DNA of 64,000 nt from Anaeromyxobacter dehalogenans 2CP-C (GTDB lineage: Bacteria; Myxococcota; Myxococcia; Myxococcales; Anaeromyxobacteraceae). Positions 9,579 to 19,896 of the stretch are shown piece after piece. The DNA lies in assembly GCF_000013385.1 (NCBI RefSeq), contig NC_007760.1, positions 1,427,001 to 1,491,000 on the forward strand, in the 5' to 3' direction. The notes under the pieces were generated by a model. It did no database searches and was not told the DNA's origin. It saw only the letters and a list, made by a program, of their open reading frames with translations. The first letter of the stretch is position 1, and every line of letters starts with the position of its first letter. Made by a program: the position numbers and the translations under genes.

Positions 9579-10055
9579 ATGCCGCAGGTGCAGCGCGTCC
9601 CGATGCGCGCGGTCAAGAACGTGGTCCTCATCGCGCACGACAGCCGCAAGCAGGACCTGCTGGACTGGGTGAAGTACAACCGGCCCGTGCTGCGCGAGCA
9701 CCGCCTGTTCGCGACCGGCACCACCGGCGGGCTGGTGCAGGCGCAGACCGACCTCCCGGTGACCCGCTTCAAGAGCGGCCCGCTCGGCGGCGACCAGCAG
9801 GTCGGCGCGAAGATCGCCGAGGGCGAGCTGGACGTGCTGGTGTTCTTCTGGGATCCGCTCGAGCCGCAGCCGCACGATCCCGACGTGAAGGCGCTGCTCA
9901 GGATCGCGGTGCTCTACAACATCCCCACCGCGTGCAACCGCGCCACCGCCGACTTCCTGGTGGCGTCGTCGCTCTTCCACGGAGAGTACGAGCGCATCGT
10001 GGAGGACCACGCCGCGAAGCGGCAGGCCTGGCTGGCCGGGCAGGGCCGCCGCTAG
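9579..10055 (+). CDS. mgsA: Methylglyoxal synthase
   Basis: 158 residues, the usual length. Converts dihydroxyacetone phosphate to methylglyoxal and phosphate, a glycolytic overflow bypass in the cytosol. Typical motifs: NVVLIAHDSRKQDLLDWV, ATGTTGGL, SGPLGGDQQVGA (phosphate binding), LDVLVFFWDPLEPQPHDPDVKAL and CNRATADF. The ATG has a strong AGGAGGAG site 5 nt upstream. It lies 50 bp after the TonB-like gene. Confidence 0.97.
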   Translation: MPQVQRVPMRAVKNVVLIAHDSRKQDLLDWVKYNRPVLREHRLFATGTTGGLVQAQTDLPVTRFKSGPLGGDQQVGAKIAEGELDVLVFFWDPLEPQPHDPDVKALLRIAVLYNIPTACNRATADFLVASSLFHGEYERIVEDHAAKRQAWLAGQGRR

Positions 10056-10096
10056 GCAGCCCCGCCCGCCCGGGACGGCGTCGAGGGGGCCGCGCG

Positions 10097-10807
10097 CTAC
10101 AGCTTCAGCGTCCCCTTCACGCCGATCTGGAACCAGCTGTGGAAGGCCCGGTCGTGGATGCGGCCGGACTGGTCGCCGAAGCCCGGCACCGACACGTCGT
10201 AGCTCGTGTACTGCCCGGCGCTCCACGAGACGAACGGGCCCATGGTCACGTACGGCGAGAGCGCCAGGTCGAGGCCCGCCTCCAGCATCGGGAACTCGAA
10301 GCCGGCCCAGCTGAACTCGGTGATGGTCCCGGTGCCCGGCTCGTACGCCTCCGCGTTCAGCACCTCCAGGCCCATCCCGAAGCCGACCCACGGGTCCACC
10401 ACCTGGTACGGCTGGAGGTGGAACTGCACGTCGAAGCCGAAGCGGATGTCCGAGCCGTCGCAGGAGCGGCCCGGCACGCAGAAGTCCTTCGAGATCGAGG
10501 TGGGCGCGAGCTCGAGGTAGATGCCGCCCCACACCGCCGGGTTGAAGCGGTAGCCAAGCTCGAGCCAGATCGGCACCTTGTGCCGGACGAGGTCGTCGAG
10601 CTTCGGGTAGAGCGGCGCGCCCGTCGCGTCCACCTCGTCGGAGATGTCCCCGGACGGCGCGCCGTAGGCGAGGCGCGCGGACAGCGTGAGCCCCTGCGCG
10701 CGCGGCCCGGCGGGCTGGCGCGGCGGCGGCCGGCGGGGATCGTACTGGCCGGCGGCCAGCGCGGGCAGGGCGGCGACGACGAACAGGGCGAGCAGGCGGT
10801 TGCGCAT
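10097..10807 (-). CDS. Predicted outer-membrane beta-barrel protein
   Basis: 236 residues. A signal peptide (MRNRLLALFVVAALPALAAG) is followed by a Pro/Arg-rich linker and alternating polar/aromatic strands typical of an 8-stranded barrel (IWLELGYRFNPAVWGGIYLELA, IRFGFDVQFHLQPYQVVDPW), ending in a hydrophobic strand IGVKGTLKL. I do not recognise a named family; it could be an opacity/OmpW-like porin or a surface protein. Two cysteines lie close together (DFCVPGRSCDG) and may form a disulfide. It follows gcvPB by 55 bp on the same strand, but its product has no obvious link to glycine cleavage. Confidence 0.75.
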   Translation of the reverse strand: MRNRLLALFVVAALPALAAGQYDPRRPPPRQPAGPRAQGLTLSARLAYGAPSGDISDEVDATGAPLYPKLDDLVRHKVPIWLELGYRFNPAVWGGIYLELAPTSISKDFCVPGRSCDGSDIRFGFDVQFHLQPYQVVDPWVGFGMGLEVLNAEAYEPGTGTITEFSWAGFEFPMLEAGLDLALSPYVTMGPFVSWSAGQYTSYDVSVPGFGDQSGRIHDRAFHSWFQIGVKGTLKL

Positions 10808-10862
10808 GGTTCCTCCGCGGCGCCACGGGGCGCGCCGCGATGATAGCGCGACCGCCGGCCGT

Positions 10863-12431
10863 CTACTCGACGTTCATGCCCGGCTGCCAGCGCAGCACGG
10901 GCTTGCGCGCCGCGCGCGTCTCGTCCAGGCGTGCGCGAACGGGCCGGGTGGGCGCGGCGCGCACCGCCTCCGGGTCCACCTTCGCCTCCTCCGCGATGGC
11001 CTTCATGGCGGCGACGAACGCGTCCAGCGTCTCGCGCGACTCGGTCTCGGTCGGCTCGATCATGAGCGCGCCGTGCACCACCAGCGGGAAGTAGATGGTG
11101 GGCGGGTGGAACCCGTGGTCGATGAGGCGCTTCGCCACGTCCATGGTCGTGACGCCCGAGTCCTTCTGCTGGGCGTCGTCGAACACCACCTCGTGGAGCG
11201 AGTCGGTGGCGTAGGGCAGGTGGTAGGTGCCCTCCAGCTGCTTGCGCACGTAGTTCGCGTTCAGCACCGCCAGCTCGGCGGTGGCGCGCACGCCCTCCGG
11301 CCCGTACTCGCGGATGAGCGCCCAGGCGCGCACGAACATGCCGAAGTTGCCCCAGAACTCGCGCAGCTTGCCGATGGTCGCGGGCCGCTCGCGCGCCTCG
11401 GTGACCAGGCGGTAGCGCTCGCCCTCCTTCACCACCATCGGCAGCGGCAGGTACGGGACCAGCGCCGCCTTCACCGCCACCGGGCCGGAGCCCGGGCCGC
11501 CGCCGCCGTGCGGCGTCGCGAACGTCTTGTGCAGGTTGTACTGCATGACGTCGAAGCCCATGTCGCCGGGCCGCGCCACGCCGAGCAGCGCGTTCATGTT
11601 CGCGCCGTCGCCGTACACCAGGCCGCCCTTGGCGTGGACGATCGCGGCGATCTCGGCGATGTGCGACTCGAACACGCCCAGCGTGTTCGGGTTCGTGATC
11701 ATGATGGCCGCGACGTCCTCGTCCATGGCCGCGCGGACGGTCTCCGGGTGGAGGCGGCCGTCGGGGCCGGAGGCGAGCTGCACCACCGCGTAGCCGTTCA
11801 GCGCCGACGAGGCCGGGTTGGTGCCGTGCGCGGTGTCGGGGATGAGGACCTTCTTGCGCGGGTTGCCGCGCGCCTGGTGGTACGCGCGGATGAGCATGAG
11901 GCCGGTCAGCTCGCCCTGCGCGCCCGCGGCCGGGGCCAGCGTGGTGGCGTCGAACCCGGCGATCTCGGAGAGCGCCCGCTCCAGCCGGTACATGAGCTCG
12001 AGCGCGCCCTGCGCCAGCTCGGCCGGGGCGAGCGGGTGGAGGTCGGCGAAGCCGGGCAGGCGCGCCAGCGCCTCGCTCGACTTCGGGTTGTACTTCATGG
12101 TGCAGGAGCCGAGCGGGTAGAACCCGGTGTCGATGCCGTGGTTCCAGGAGGAGAGCCGGGTGAAGTGCCGGACCACCTCCAGCTCGGACAGCTCCGGCAG
12201 CCCGTCCACCGCCGGGCGCACCAGCGCGGCGGGGAGGTCGCTCGCGTCGAAGTCGGCGGGGGGCGGGGGCAGCGAGACGCCGCAGCGCCCGCGCGAGCCG
12301 TGCTCGAACACGAGCGGCTCCTCGTACGCGAGGCCGCGCACCGCGCCGCCCAGGCCCGGGGCCTCGGCCGCGGCGCCGCCCCCGTTCGCGTCCTGCTCCA
12401 TGCTGGGCTTCCAGCCAGTCGGGTTCGCCAT
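10863..12431 (-). CDS. gcvPB: Glycine dehydrogenase (decarboxylating) subunit 2
   Basis: 522 residues. C-terminal half of the split P-protein that decarboxylates glycine and passes aminomethyl to the lipoyl arm of GcvH. The PLP-binding lysine lies in MQYNLHKTFATPHGGGGPG (about K302), and ITNPNTLGVFE and SSWNHGIDTGFYPLGSCTMKYN are family hallmarks. The N-terminus is about 40 residues longer than usual (Gly/Ala-rich, with a possible downstream start). It starts 3 bp after the gcvPA stop, last of the T-H-PA-PB operon. Confidence 0.97.
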   Translation of the reverse strand: MANPTGWKPSMEQDANGGGAAAEAPGLGGAVRGLAYEEPLVFEHGSRGRCGVSLPPPPADFDASDLPAALVRPAVDGLPELSELEVVRHFTRLSSWNHGIDTGFYPLGSCTMKYNPKSSEALARLPGFADLHPLAPAELAQGALELMYRLERALSEIAGFDATTLAPAAGAQGELTGLMLIRAYHQARGNPRKKVLIPDTAHGTNPASSALNGYAVVQLASGPDGRLHPETVRAAMDEDVAAIMITNPNTLGVFESHIAEIAAIVHAKGGLVYGDGANMNALLGVARPGDMGFDVMQYNLHKTFATPHGGGGPGSGPVAVKAALVPYLPLPMVVKEGERYRLVTEARERPATIGKLREFWGNFGMFVRAWALIREYGPEGVRATAELAVLNANYVRKQLEGTYHLPYATDSLHEVVFDDAQQKDSGVTTMDVAKRLIDHGFHPPTIYFPLVVHGALMIEPTETESRETLDAFVAAMKAIAEEAKVDPEAVRAAPTRPVRARLDETRAARKPVLRWQPGMNVE

Positions 12432-12434
12432 GGC

Positions 12435-13772
12435 TCAGCTCCTCACCGCGCCCGCGAAGAGCTGGATGAGCTCGGGGCCGTGCAGCTCCGTCGCCGCGCA
12501 GAGCAGGGCGCCCTTCGCGCTCGGCGCGTCCGGGAACCAGCGCGCCAGCGGCGCGCCGGCCACGATGCCGCGCTTGGCGAGCTTCGCCACCACCGCCTCG
12601 GCGTCGCCCACGTCGAACACCTGCTCGTTGAAGAACGGCCCGGAGAACACCGGGCGGCAGCCGGCCCGCTCCATCGCGTCGCGCAGCATGCGGGCGCGCC
12701 CGTGGTTGAGGCGGGCCAGCTCGGCCAGGCCGCGCTTGCCGAGCAGCGACAGGTGGACGGTGGAGGCCAGCGCGCACAGGCCGGAGTTGGTGCAGATGTT
12801 GGACGTCGCCTTCTCGCGGCGGATGTGCTGCTCGCGCGTGGAGAGCGTGAGCACGAAGCCGCGCCGCCCCTGCTTGTCCACCGTCGCCCCGGCCACGCGG
12901 CCGGGCATCTGGCGCACGTGCTTCTCGCGGGTGGCGAAGAAGCCCGGCGCCGGGCCGCCGAACGACATGGGGTTGCCGAAGCTCTGGAACGTGCCCACCG
13001 CGACGTCGGCGCCGAGCGCGCCGGGCGCCTGGAGCAGGCCCAGCGAGACCGCCTCGGCGGTCGCCGAGACGGTGAGCGCGCCGGCCTTGCGGGCGATGGC
13101 GGCCGCCTCGGGCAGCGCGTCCACCACGCCGAGGAAGTTCGGGTAGCCGAGGATGACGCAGGCGGTCCGGCCGTCCACCGCCTGCTGCAGCGCGGCGAGG
13201 TCGGTGCGGCCGTCCGCGCCGAACGGCACCGTGACGATCTCGTCGCCGGTCGAGCGCAGGTAGGTGGCGAGCACCTTGCGGTACTCGGGGTGGAGCGCGG
13301 CGGAGACCACCACCTTGTCGCGCCCGGTGATCCGGCCGGCCATGAGCGCGGCCTCGGCCGTGGCGGTCGCGCCGTCGTACATGGACGCGTTCGAGACGTC
13401 CATGCCGGTCAGCAGGCACACGAACGTCTGCCACTCGAACAGCGCCTGCAGCGTGCCCTGCGAGATCTCCGGCTGGTAGGGCGTGTACGCGGTGAAGAAC
13501 TCGCCGCGGAGCAGGAGCTGGTCCACCACCGGCGGCACGTGGTGCGGGTAGCAGCCGGCGCCCACGAACGGCGGGTGGGCCGTCTCGTTGCGCGCCGCCA
13601 GCCGCCGCAGCTCGGAGAAGAGCGCGATCTCGTCCGCCGCGGGCGGCAGGTCGAGCGGGCGGTCGAGCCGGAGCGCCTGCGGGATCGAGCGGAACAGGTC
13701 GTCGACGCGCTCCGCGCCGACGACGTCGAGCATGGCGCGGACGTCGTCCGGGGTGTGCGGGTGGTATCGCAA
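12435..13772 (-). CDS. gcvPA: Glycine dehydrogenase (decarboxylating) subunit 1
   Basis: 445 residues, normal for the GcvPA half. Typical stretches are [50 protein letters not shown] and [16 protein letters not shown]. It forms the alpha2-beta2 P-protein with GcvPB. The split form is known in archaea, Gram-positives and several deep-branching proteobacteria, in contrast to the fused GcvP of E. coli. It lies 63 bp after gcvH. Confidence 0.97.
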   Translation of the reverse strand: MRYHPHTPDDVRAMLDVVGAERVDDLFRSIPQALRLDRPLDLPPAADEIALFSELRRLAARNETAHPPFVGAGCYPHHVPPVVDQLLLRGEFFTAYTPYQPEISQGTLQALFEWQTFVCLLTGMDVSNASMYDGATATAEAALMAGRITGRDKVVVSAALHPEYRKVLATYLRSTGDEIVTVPFGADGRTDLAALQQAVDGRTACVILGYPNFLGVVDALPEAAAIARKAGALTVSATAEAVSLGLLQAPGALGADVAVGTFQSFGNPMSFGGPAPGFFATREKHVRQMPGRVAGATVDKQGRRGFVLTLSTREQHIRREKATSNICTNSGLCALASTVHLSLLGKRGLAELARLNHGRARMLRDAMERAGCRPVFSGPFFNEQVFDVGDAEAVVAKLAKRGIVAGAPLARWFPDAPSAKGALLCAATELHGPELIQLFAGAVRS

Positions 13773-13835
13773 GGCTTGGCTCCGCGGCGACCTCGCCGCG
13801 AGGGAGGGGGACCGCCCGGCGGGCGGCGCTCGGCG

Positions 13836-14222
13836 CTACTCCTGCTCCTCGACGAACGCCTTGTAGGCGGCGGCGTCCATGAGCGTCTCGAGGTCCTTGG
13901 GATCGGACGGCTCGATGGTGATCATCCAGCCCTCCTCGTACGGATCCTCGTTGATGGTCTCGGGGGCGTCGGAGAGCGGGTCGTTCACCTCGATCACCTT
14001 GCCGGAGATCGGGGCGAACAGCTCGGACACGGCCTTGGTGGACTCGACCACGCCGAACGACTCGCCCTTCTTGACCGGGTCGCCCACGTCCGGCAGCTCG
14101 ACGTAGACGACGTCGCCGAGCTGCTCCTGGGCGAAGTCGGTGATGCCGACCACGATCGCGCTGCCCTTGCGGCGCGCCCACTCGTGCTCGCGCGTGTACC
14201 TGAGGTCCTCGGGGATTTCCAT
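13836..14222 (-). CDS. gcvH: Glycine cleavage system H protein
   Basis: 128 residues, normal length. The lipoyl-lysine site is in GVVESTKAVSE (K63). The N-terminus IPEDLRYTREHEWAR and the C-terminal EGWMITIEPSDPKDLETLM are standard. It carries the aminomethyl group from GcvPA/PB to GcvT. The ATG at 14222 lies 11 bp after the gcvT stop. Confidence 0.97.
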   Translation of the reverse strand: MEIPEDLRYTREHEWARRKGSAIVVGITDFAQEQLGDVVYVELPDVGDPVKKGESFGVVESTKAVSELFAPISGKVIEVNDPLSDAPETINEDPYEEGWMITIEPSDPKDLETLMDAAAYKAFVEEQE

Positions 14223-14233
14223 GGTCGTCTCCG

Positions 14234-15316
<1,083 letters not shown>

Positions 15317-15345
15317 GGGCGCCTCGGGTGGAAATGGGCGGGCGG

Positions 15346-15373
15346 ATTCTATCGGGGCTGACCGGAGGGTCAA
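15346..15373 (-). promoter_or_regulatory. Promoter of the gcv operon
   Basis: Minus strand: TTGACC, 16-nt spacer, TAGAAT; the leader is about 22 nt to the gcvT ATG. That leader is too short for a glycine riboswitch, and none of its conserved core was seen further upstream. Confidence 0.75.
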
Positions 15374-15530
15374 GCGCGCCAGGACGCGGGATTTCGCGCC
15401 CGGCGCGCCCGAGCAGTAGCCGCTCGCGCGAGGGTCCGCAAGGTGCCATCGTGCGTCGCGGGCGGCACCGGAAGGGGCTGGGACACCGGCGCACGGCCGG
15501 ACGGACGGCCGGCGCCCGGCTCCGGCGCGC

Positions 15531-16631
15531 TCACCGGCACGCGACCGGCTCGCAGCGACCCGTGCCCGCGGCCGCGCAGCAGTAGAGCGCGGTGCCGTCG
15601 TCCGACTCGAAGCGGTAGCGCCAGCCGCCGTCGCCCACCTCGAGCACGCCGAAGCCCCAGCGCACCGCGGCGAAGAGCAGCTCGGCGCCGGGCGCGGAGC
15701 GCTCGCGGAAGCGCTCGGCGCCGCGCGCGCGGGAGCCGTTGCCGGACACGAGCACGTCCACGCCGCCCGGCGTGCGCAGGTGCTGCAGGTCGTGATCGTG
15801 GCCGGCGAGCCAGGCCCGGATCCGGCCCTGGCCGGCCGCGAGCAGGCGATCGACGCGCGCGAGGTACTCCGGCGTCGCGTCGTCGTGGTGCGAGCCGGCG
15901 GTGACGGCGGGGTGGTGGCCGACCAGGAAGCAGGCGCGCCCGTCGCAGCCCGCGGCCGCCGCGGCCACGAACGCCTCCTCGTCGGCGAAGGTGAAGCCGG
16001 CGTAGTCGCCCCCGAGGAGGTTCGTGTCCACCACGATGAAGCGCGCGGGGCCGCGGTCCACCGCGTAGTGCCGGCCGGGCATGGACCAGAGCGGCGACGC
16101 GTGCGCCACCTCGAGGCAGGCCTTGCGCCGCGCCGCGGTGGCCGGCTCCACGCCCGGCACCGCGCAGCTCCCGGCGGTGGCGACGTCGTGGTTCCCGAGC
16201 GCGAGGTGGATGGGCACGCCCGCCAGCGGCGCGAACGCGTCCTCGAAGCGCGCGAAGCTCGGGTCGGCGGGGGCGGCGTACCCGGCGGCGACGCCGTTCC
16301 CGTCGTCGGCGAAGCGGCAGTCGGCCGCGCCGGGGAGGGTGGCGTCGGGCCCGCAGTTGTAGACGTTGTCGCCGGGCGCGACCGCGAGGTCGAACGGCGC
16401 CCGCCGGTGCGCCGCGGCCATGGCGTCGGAGACGGCGCGCTGCTGGCAGTTCGGCTCGCCGATGTCCGCGACGTGCAGCACGCGGAGCAGCGGCGAGAAG
16501 GGCGGGGCGGCCGCCGGCGCCCGGGCCGCGCCGCTCCGGTAGGTGTAGTCGAGGTCCACGCAGGTGCAGCAGCCGGAGGCGCCCACGAGCGCCACGGCCA
16601 TGGCCGCGAGCGCCCGGGCGCAGCGCCTCAC
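15531..16631 (-). CDS. Metallophosphoesterase (purple acid phosphatase-like), probable lipoprotein
   Basis: 366 residues from a GTG that overlaps the folD stop by 4 bases (GTGA). The N-terminus [20 protein letters not shown] looks like a lipoprotein signal with Cys about residue 21, though the lipobox is not ideal. Calcineurin-like metallophosphatase motifs: VADIGEP (D-x-G), GDNVYNCG (GDxxY of purple acid phosphatases), LALGNHDV (GNHD), VGHHPAV and [10 protein letters not shown] (GHxH). The substrate is unknown. It ends in a Cys-rich tail ([16 protein letters not shown]) that may be disulfide-bonded in the periplasm. Confidence 0.85.
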   Translation of the reverse strand: MRRCARALAAMAVALVGASGCCTCVDLDYTYRSGAARAPAAAPPFSPLLRVLHVADIGEPNCQQRAVSDAMAAAHRRAPFDLAVAPGDNVYNCGPDATLPGAADCRFADDGNGVAAGYAAPADPSFARFEDAFAPLAGVPIHLALGNHDVATAGSCAVPGVEPATAARRKACLEVAHASPLWSMPGRHYAVDRGPARFIVVDTNLLGGDYAGFTFADEEAFVAAAAAGCDGRACFLVGHHPAVTAGSHHDDATPEYLARVDRLLAAGQGRIRAWLAGHDHDLQHLRTPGGVDVLVSGNGSRARGAERFRERSAPGAELLFAAVRWGFGVLEVGDGGWRYRFESDDGTALYCCAAAGTGRCEPVACR

Positions 16632-17476
16632 CGTGCGACCCGCTTCGCGAGCTCCACCGTGTTGACGAGCAGCATGGCGCGCGTCATCGGGCCGACGCCG
16701 CCCGGCACCGGGGTGATGGCGGAGGCGCGCGCGGCGGCCGCCGCGAACTCCACGTCGCCCACCAGCTTCCCGTCGGCGAGGCGGTTCATGCCGACGTCGA
16801 TCACCACCGCGCCCTCCTTCACCCAGGCGCCCTTCACCAGCTCGGCCTTGCCGATGGCGGCCACCAGGATGTCGGCGCGGCCGACCTCGCCGGCGAGGTC
16901 GGCGGTGCGGGAGTGGGCGATGGTCACCGTGGCGTGCCGCTCGAGCAGCATCATCGCCATCGGCTTGCCCACGATGTTGGAGCGGCCCACCACCAGCGCG
17001 CGCTTGCCCTTCGGATCGACCCGGGCCTCGTCGAGCATGCGCATCACGCCGGCGGGCGTGCAGGGGCGGGGCACGCCGGCGATGCCGATCGAGAGCGCGC
17101 CCACGTTGAACGGGTGGAAGCCGTCGGCGTCCTTGGCGGGCGAGATGGCGTCGAGCACCGCGCGCTCGTCCACGTGCTTCGGCAGCGGCAGCTGCACCAG
17201 GATGCCGTGCACCGCCGGGTCGGCGTTCAGCCGCGCGATGAGGGCGAGCAGCTCGGCCTGCGTGGTGGTGACGGGGAGGTGGTGCTCCACCGAGGTGATG
17301 CCAACCTCCTCGCAGTCCTTGCGCTTCCCGCGCACGTAGATCGCGGAGGCGGGGTCGTCGCCCACCCGGACCACGGTGAGGCCCGTCTGCACGCCGCGGG
17401 CGGCCAGCGCGCGGACCTCGGTCGCCACCTCGCCCTTCACCTTCGCCGCGATCTGCTTGCCGTCGATGAGGTTCAT
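16628..17476 (-). CDS. folD: Bifunctional methylene-THF dehydrogenase/cyclohydrolase
   Basis: 282 residues, normal FolD length. Oxidises 5,10-methylene-THF to methenyl-THF with NADP and hydrolyses it to 10-formyl-THF in the cytosol, taking over the one-carbon product of the nearby gcv genes. Motifs: [22 protein letters not shown] (catalytic Lys region), [15 protein letters not shown]-equivalent [28 protein letters not shown] and [16 protein letters not shown] -10 TATACT lies 10 nt before the ATG with GGGACA 18 nt further up, so the leader is at most a few bases. Confidence 0.97.
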   Translation of the reverse strand: MNLIDGKQIAAKVKGEVATEVRALAARGVQTGLTVVRVGDDPASAIYVRGKRKDCEEVGITSVEHHLPVTTTQAELLALIARLNADPAVHGILVQLPLPKHVDERAVLDAISPAKDADGFHPFNVGALSIGIAGVPRPCTPAGVMRMLDEARVDPKGKRALVVGRSNIVGKPMAMMLLERHATVTIAHSRTADLAGEVGRADILVAAIGKAELVKGAWVKEGAVVIDVGMNRLADGKLVGDVEFAAAAARASAITPVPGGVGPMTRAMLLVNTVELAKRVAR

Positions 17477-17603
17477 GAGGCGCGCGAGTATAGAGCACCG
17501 CGCGCGCCCGTGTCCCCCATCCTGGACGCTTGTGGCGCGCGCGGCGCGTGCGAACCGTGCTCGGCGGACCACCCCTCGCTCCCGACCACGCCCGGAGGCC
17601 GCC

Positions 17604-17831
17604 ATGGCTCTCTACCGCTTCCTGTTCGCGCCCGCGCTCCTGCTGGTCGCGGCCGCGCTCGGCGCGGGCGCGGAGCGGCGCCCCGCCGCCGCGCCACCGC
17701 CGTCCCCCGCCGCGGTGACGCCGCTGCCGGTCGCCGCGCCGGAGCCGCCGAGCCTGGTGCCGCCGGCCGCGCCCGCCGCGCCGCGCCCGGCGACGGCCGC
17801 GCTCCGGGCGCGCGCGGCCGGACGCCGCTGA
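17604..17831 (+). CDS. Small secreted Pro/Ala-rich protein
   Basis: 75 residues, no recognised family. A clear signal peptide ([23 protein letters not shown]) is followed by a Pro/Ala-rich stretch with no cysteines or charged core, ending in Arg residues (RARAAGRR). GGAGGCCGCC precedes the ATG. Low complexity means composition alone could keep the frame open, but signal peptide plus ribosome site support a gene. Confidence 0.5.
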   Translation: MALYRFLFAPALLLVAAALGAGAERRPAAAPPPSPAAVTPLPVAAPEPPSLVPPAAPAAPRPATAALRARAAGRR

Positions 17832-17901
17832 CGGACGCCGCGGCTCCCGCGCCCGGGGTATCATCGGGCCGCGCCCGGGTCCCGGGCCGCGGGAGGCGTC
17901 C

Positions 17902-18372
17902 ATGGAGCGCTGCACCACCTGCTCGACCCCGCTCGCCGACGGCGGGCGCTGCGTGACCTGCGAGGCCGCGGCCGAGGGCCTCGCCGTGCTCACCCGCTCC
18001 GGCTACGCCTCGGTGCGCGAGGTCATGTCGCTCCTGGAGGCGGAGGGGCTGGCGCCGGAGATGGAGAAGGTCCCGCCGGGCCGGCCGGAGGAGGCGCACC
18101 ACCCGCTCTGGAACCTGTACGTCCCGCGCGACGAGCTGGAGCGGGCGCAGGCGTTCCTGCGGCGCGACTGGGCCGGCCTGCTCGAGGATCCCGACGCGGC
18201 CGCCGCCGCGGCGCGCGGGGCCGAGGGGATCGACCTCGACGCGGGCGGCGAGATCACCTGCCCGGCGTGCGGCCACCGCTTCGCGGTGCAGGGCGCGGGG
18301 GAGGTCGAGTGCCCGGAGTGCGGCCTCGGGCTCGGCGCGCCCGGCGAGTCGTCGCCGGACGAGAACGGGTAG
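17902..18372 (+). CDS. Zinc-ribbon protein with DUF2007-like signal-transducing domain
   Basis: 156 residues. An N-terminal zinc ribbon (CTTCSTPLADGGRCVTC, residues 4-20) is followed by a DUF2007-like domain (LTRSGYASVREVMSLLEAEG to LERAQAFLRRDW, about 30-95) and a second C-terminal ribbon (CPACGHRF...CPECG, about 128-147). Cytosolic. GGGAGG precedes the ATG. DUF2007 proteins are thought to be small ligand-binding or signalling modules; the role here is unknown. Confidence 0.8.
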   Translation: MERCTTCSTPLADGGRCVTCEAAAEGLAVLTRSGYASVREVMSLLEAEGLAPEMEKVPPGRPEEAHHPLWNLYVPRDELERAQAFLRRDWAGLLEDPDAAAAAARGAEGIDLDAGGEITCPACGHRFAVQGAGEVECPECGLGLGAPGESSPDENG

Positions 18373-18424
18373 AAGCGTCCGAGAAGCGCTGGCGTGCCTG
18401 GCGGCGCGGCGGTATCTCGGGCCG

Positions 18425-19426
18425 ATGGCACGCGAGCTCTCGGACCTGCACATCCACGTCGGCGGCGCCGTGGCGCCGCACATCCTCTGGTCCATCGCCC
18501 ACGACCAGGGCTTCAAGCTGCCCGTCGCGAGCTACTGGGAGTTCAAGGAGCTGATCTCGGCGCGCCCGGGCAAGGTGCGGTCGCTCGACGAGTACCTGGC
18601 GGTGATGCACGAGTGGACCGAGAAGATCCAGTCGTCGCCGCAGGCCATGGAGCGCAGCGTCTACGAGGTCATCGGCAAGGAGTACCGCTCGTCGCGCGTC
18701 TCGCTCATCGAGCTGCGCTTCAACCCGATGAAGCGCAACGTCGGCGGCGAGCGCGACCTCGACCACATCATCCACGCGGCGCTCCGCGGCATGGACCGGG
18801 CGGTGCTCGAGTACGGGGTGCAGGCCGGGCTCATCTTCTGCCTGGCGCGCGAGTTCCCCGCGCACCTCAACGAGATCCTGGTCGAGAAGGCCATCAAGTA
18901 CCGGCGGCGCGGGGTGGTCGGCATCGACCTCGCCGGCACCGAGCGCCACGCGCTCGAGCTGATGCCGGCGGAGGTCGGGCGCTACCGCGAGCTGTACGCG
19001 CGGGCGCGGCGCGCCGGGCTGAAGACCACCGTCCACACCGGCGAGACGGCCACCACCGGCGCCGAGGGCGTGCGGGCGGTGGTGGAGCAGCTCGAGCCCC
19101 ACCGCATCGGGCACGGCATCTGCGCGGCGCGCGACGAGAAGGTCATGGACCTGCTCCGCGAGCGCGGCGTGGTGCTGGAGATCTGCCCCAGCTCGAACCT
19201 GGCCACGCGCGCGGTGGGGTCGATCGAGGAGCTGGGCCAGGTGCTGGCGCGCTTCTGGGATCGGGGCGTGCGGTTCACCATCAACACCGACGGCCCGTAC
19301 CTGCTCGACACGAACATGCGCGCCGAGGTGCGCCTGCTGCGCGACGCGGGCGTCCTCGCGGAGGAGCAGATCGACCAGGCGCTGCGCTGGGCGCGGGAGG
19401 CGACCTTCATCGGCGAGATGCCCTGA
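18425..19426 (+). CDS. Adenosine-deaminase-family amidohydrolase with atypical active site
   Basis: 333 residues, the normal ADA size. The metal and catalytic framework is present: HIH near residue 9, HTGET (zinc His and catalytic Glu), RIGHG (His of the deamination step), CPSSN and NTDGP (zinc Asp). Two residues that contact adenosine in classical ADA are changed: the Asp after HxH is Gly (HIHVGGA, not HVHLDGA) and the second Asp of the DD pair is Gly (TDGP, not DDP). The fold and zinc site look functional but the substrate may not be adenosine. No Shine-Dalgarno; a -10-like TATCTC lies 6 nt before ATG. I leave the symbol blank for this reason. Confidence 0.88.
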   Translation: MARELSDLHIHVGGAVAPHILWSIAHDQGFKLPVASYWEFKELISARPGKVRSLDEYLAVMHEWTEKIQSSPQAMERSVYEVIGKEYRSSRVSLIELRFNPMKRNVGGERDLDHIIHAALRGMDRAVLEYGVQAGLIFCLAREFPAHLNEILVEKAIKYRRRGVVGIDLAGTERHALELMPAEVGRYRELYARARRAGLKTTVHTGETATTGAEGVRAVVEQLEPHRIGHGICAARDEKVMDLLRERGVVLEICPSSNLATRAVGSIEELGQVLARFWDRGVRFTINTDGPYLLDTNMRAEVRLLRDAGVLAEEQIDQALRWAREATFIGEMP

Positions 19427-19523
19427 CGAGGCGCGCGTTGAATACGGCCGCGGGCACGCGCGTACCTCCTCAGCAGCGGGCGTGCGCGGATCGACCGCGG
19501 CCCCCGCGCCGGAGGTACCCCAC

Positions 19524-19760
19524 ATGAAGAACGTCCTGCGCATCGTCTCGGCCCTCGCCGTGCTCGGCCTCGTCTCGCCCGCCTTCGCCGAGGAGCCGAA
19601 GGCCGCGGAGCCGGCCCCTGCGGCGCCGGCGGCCACCGAGACCGCGAAGCCGGCCGCCAAGCCGGCGGCGCACAAGAAGCACCACAAGGCGACCGCGAAG
19701 AAGGCGACCCCGAAGGCCGCCGAGAAGGCGGCCCCCGAGGCGGCCCCGGTGGCGAAGTAG
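19524..19760 (+). CDS. Small secreted Ala/Lys/Pro-rich protein
   Basis: 78 residues. Signal peptide MKNVLRIVSALAVLGLVSPAFA with a good AFA cleavage site, then a mature part of Ala, Lys, Glu and Pro with a His/Lys cluster (AAHKKHHKATAKKATPKAA). No known family. Resembles histone-H1-like or acid-shock/RcpA-type basic repeats, secreted into the periplasm. Followed by a strong stem-loop. Confidence 0.65.
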   Translation: MKNVLRIVSALAVLGLVSPAFAEEPKAAEPAPAAPAATETAKPAAKPAAHKKHHKATAKKATPKAAEKAAPEAAPVAK

Positions 19761-19781
19761 CCGAGGCGAAGACCAGCCGAG

Positions 19782-19811
19782 GGGCGCGGTCGGTGATCGC
19801 CGGCCGCGCCC
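19782..19811 (+). terminator. Stem-loop terminator between convergent genes
   Basis: A 12-bp stem GGGCGCGGTCGG / CCGGCCGCGCCC (one G-T pair) with loop TGATCG, 22 nt after the small secreted protein. No T-tract; it could serve both converging transcripts. Confidence 0.6.
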
Positions 19812-19896
19812 TCCCGGCCCACCCCTCGACTCCGCCCCGCCGGCGGCGGGGCGACGCTCGGGATGAGCGAGGCCGGGACACCGGCTCGCTGGCGTG

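Noticed and set aside
15317-15530. Possible glycine riboswitch upstream of gcvT
   Set aside because: I looked for the conserved aptamer core segments on the minus strand and found none, and the predicted leader after the -10 box is only about 22 nt.
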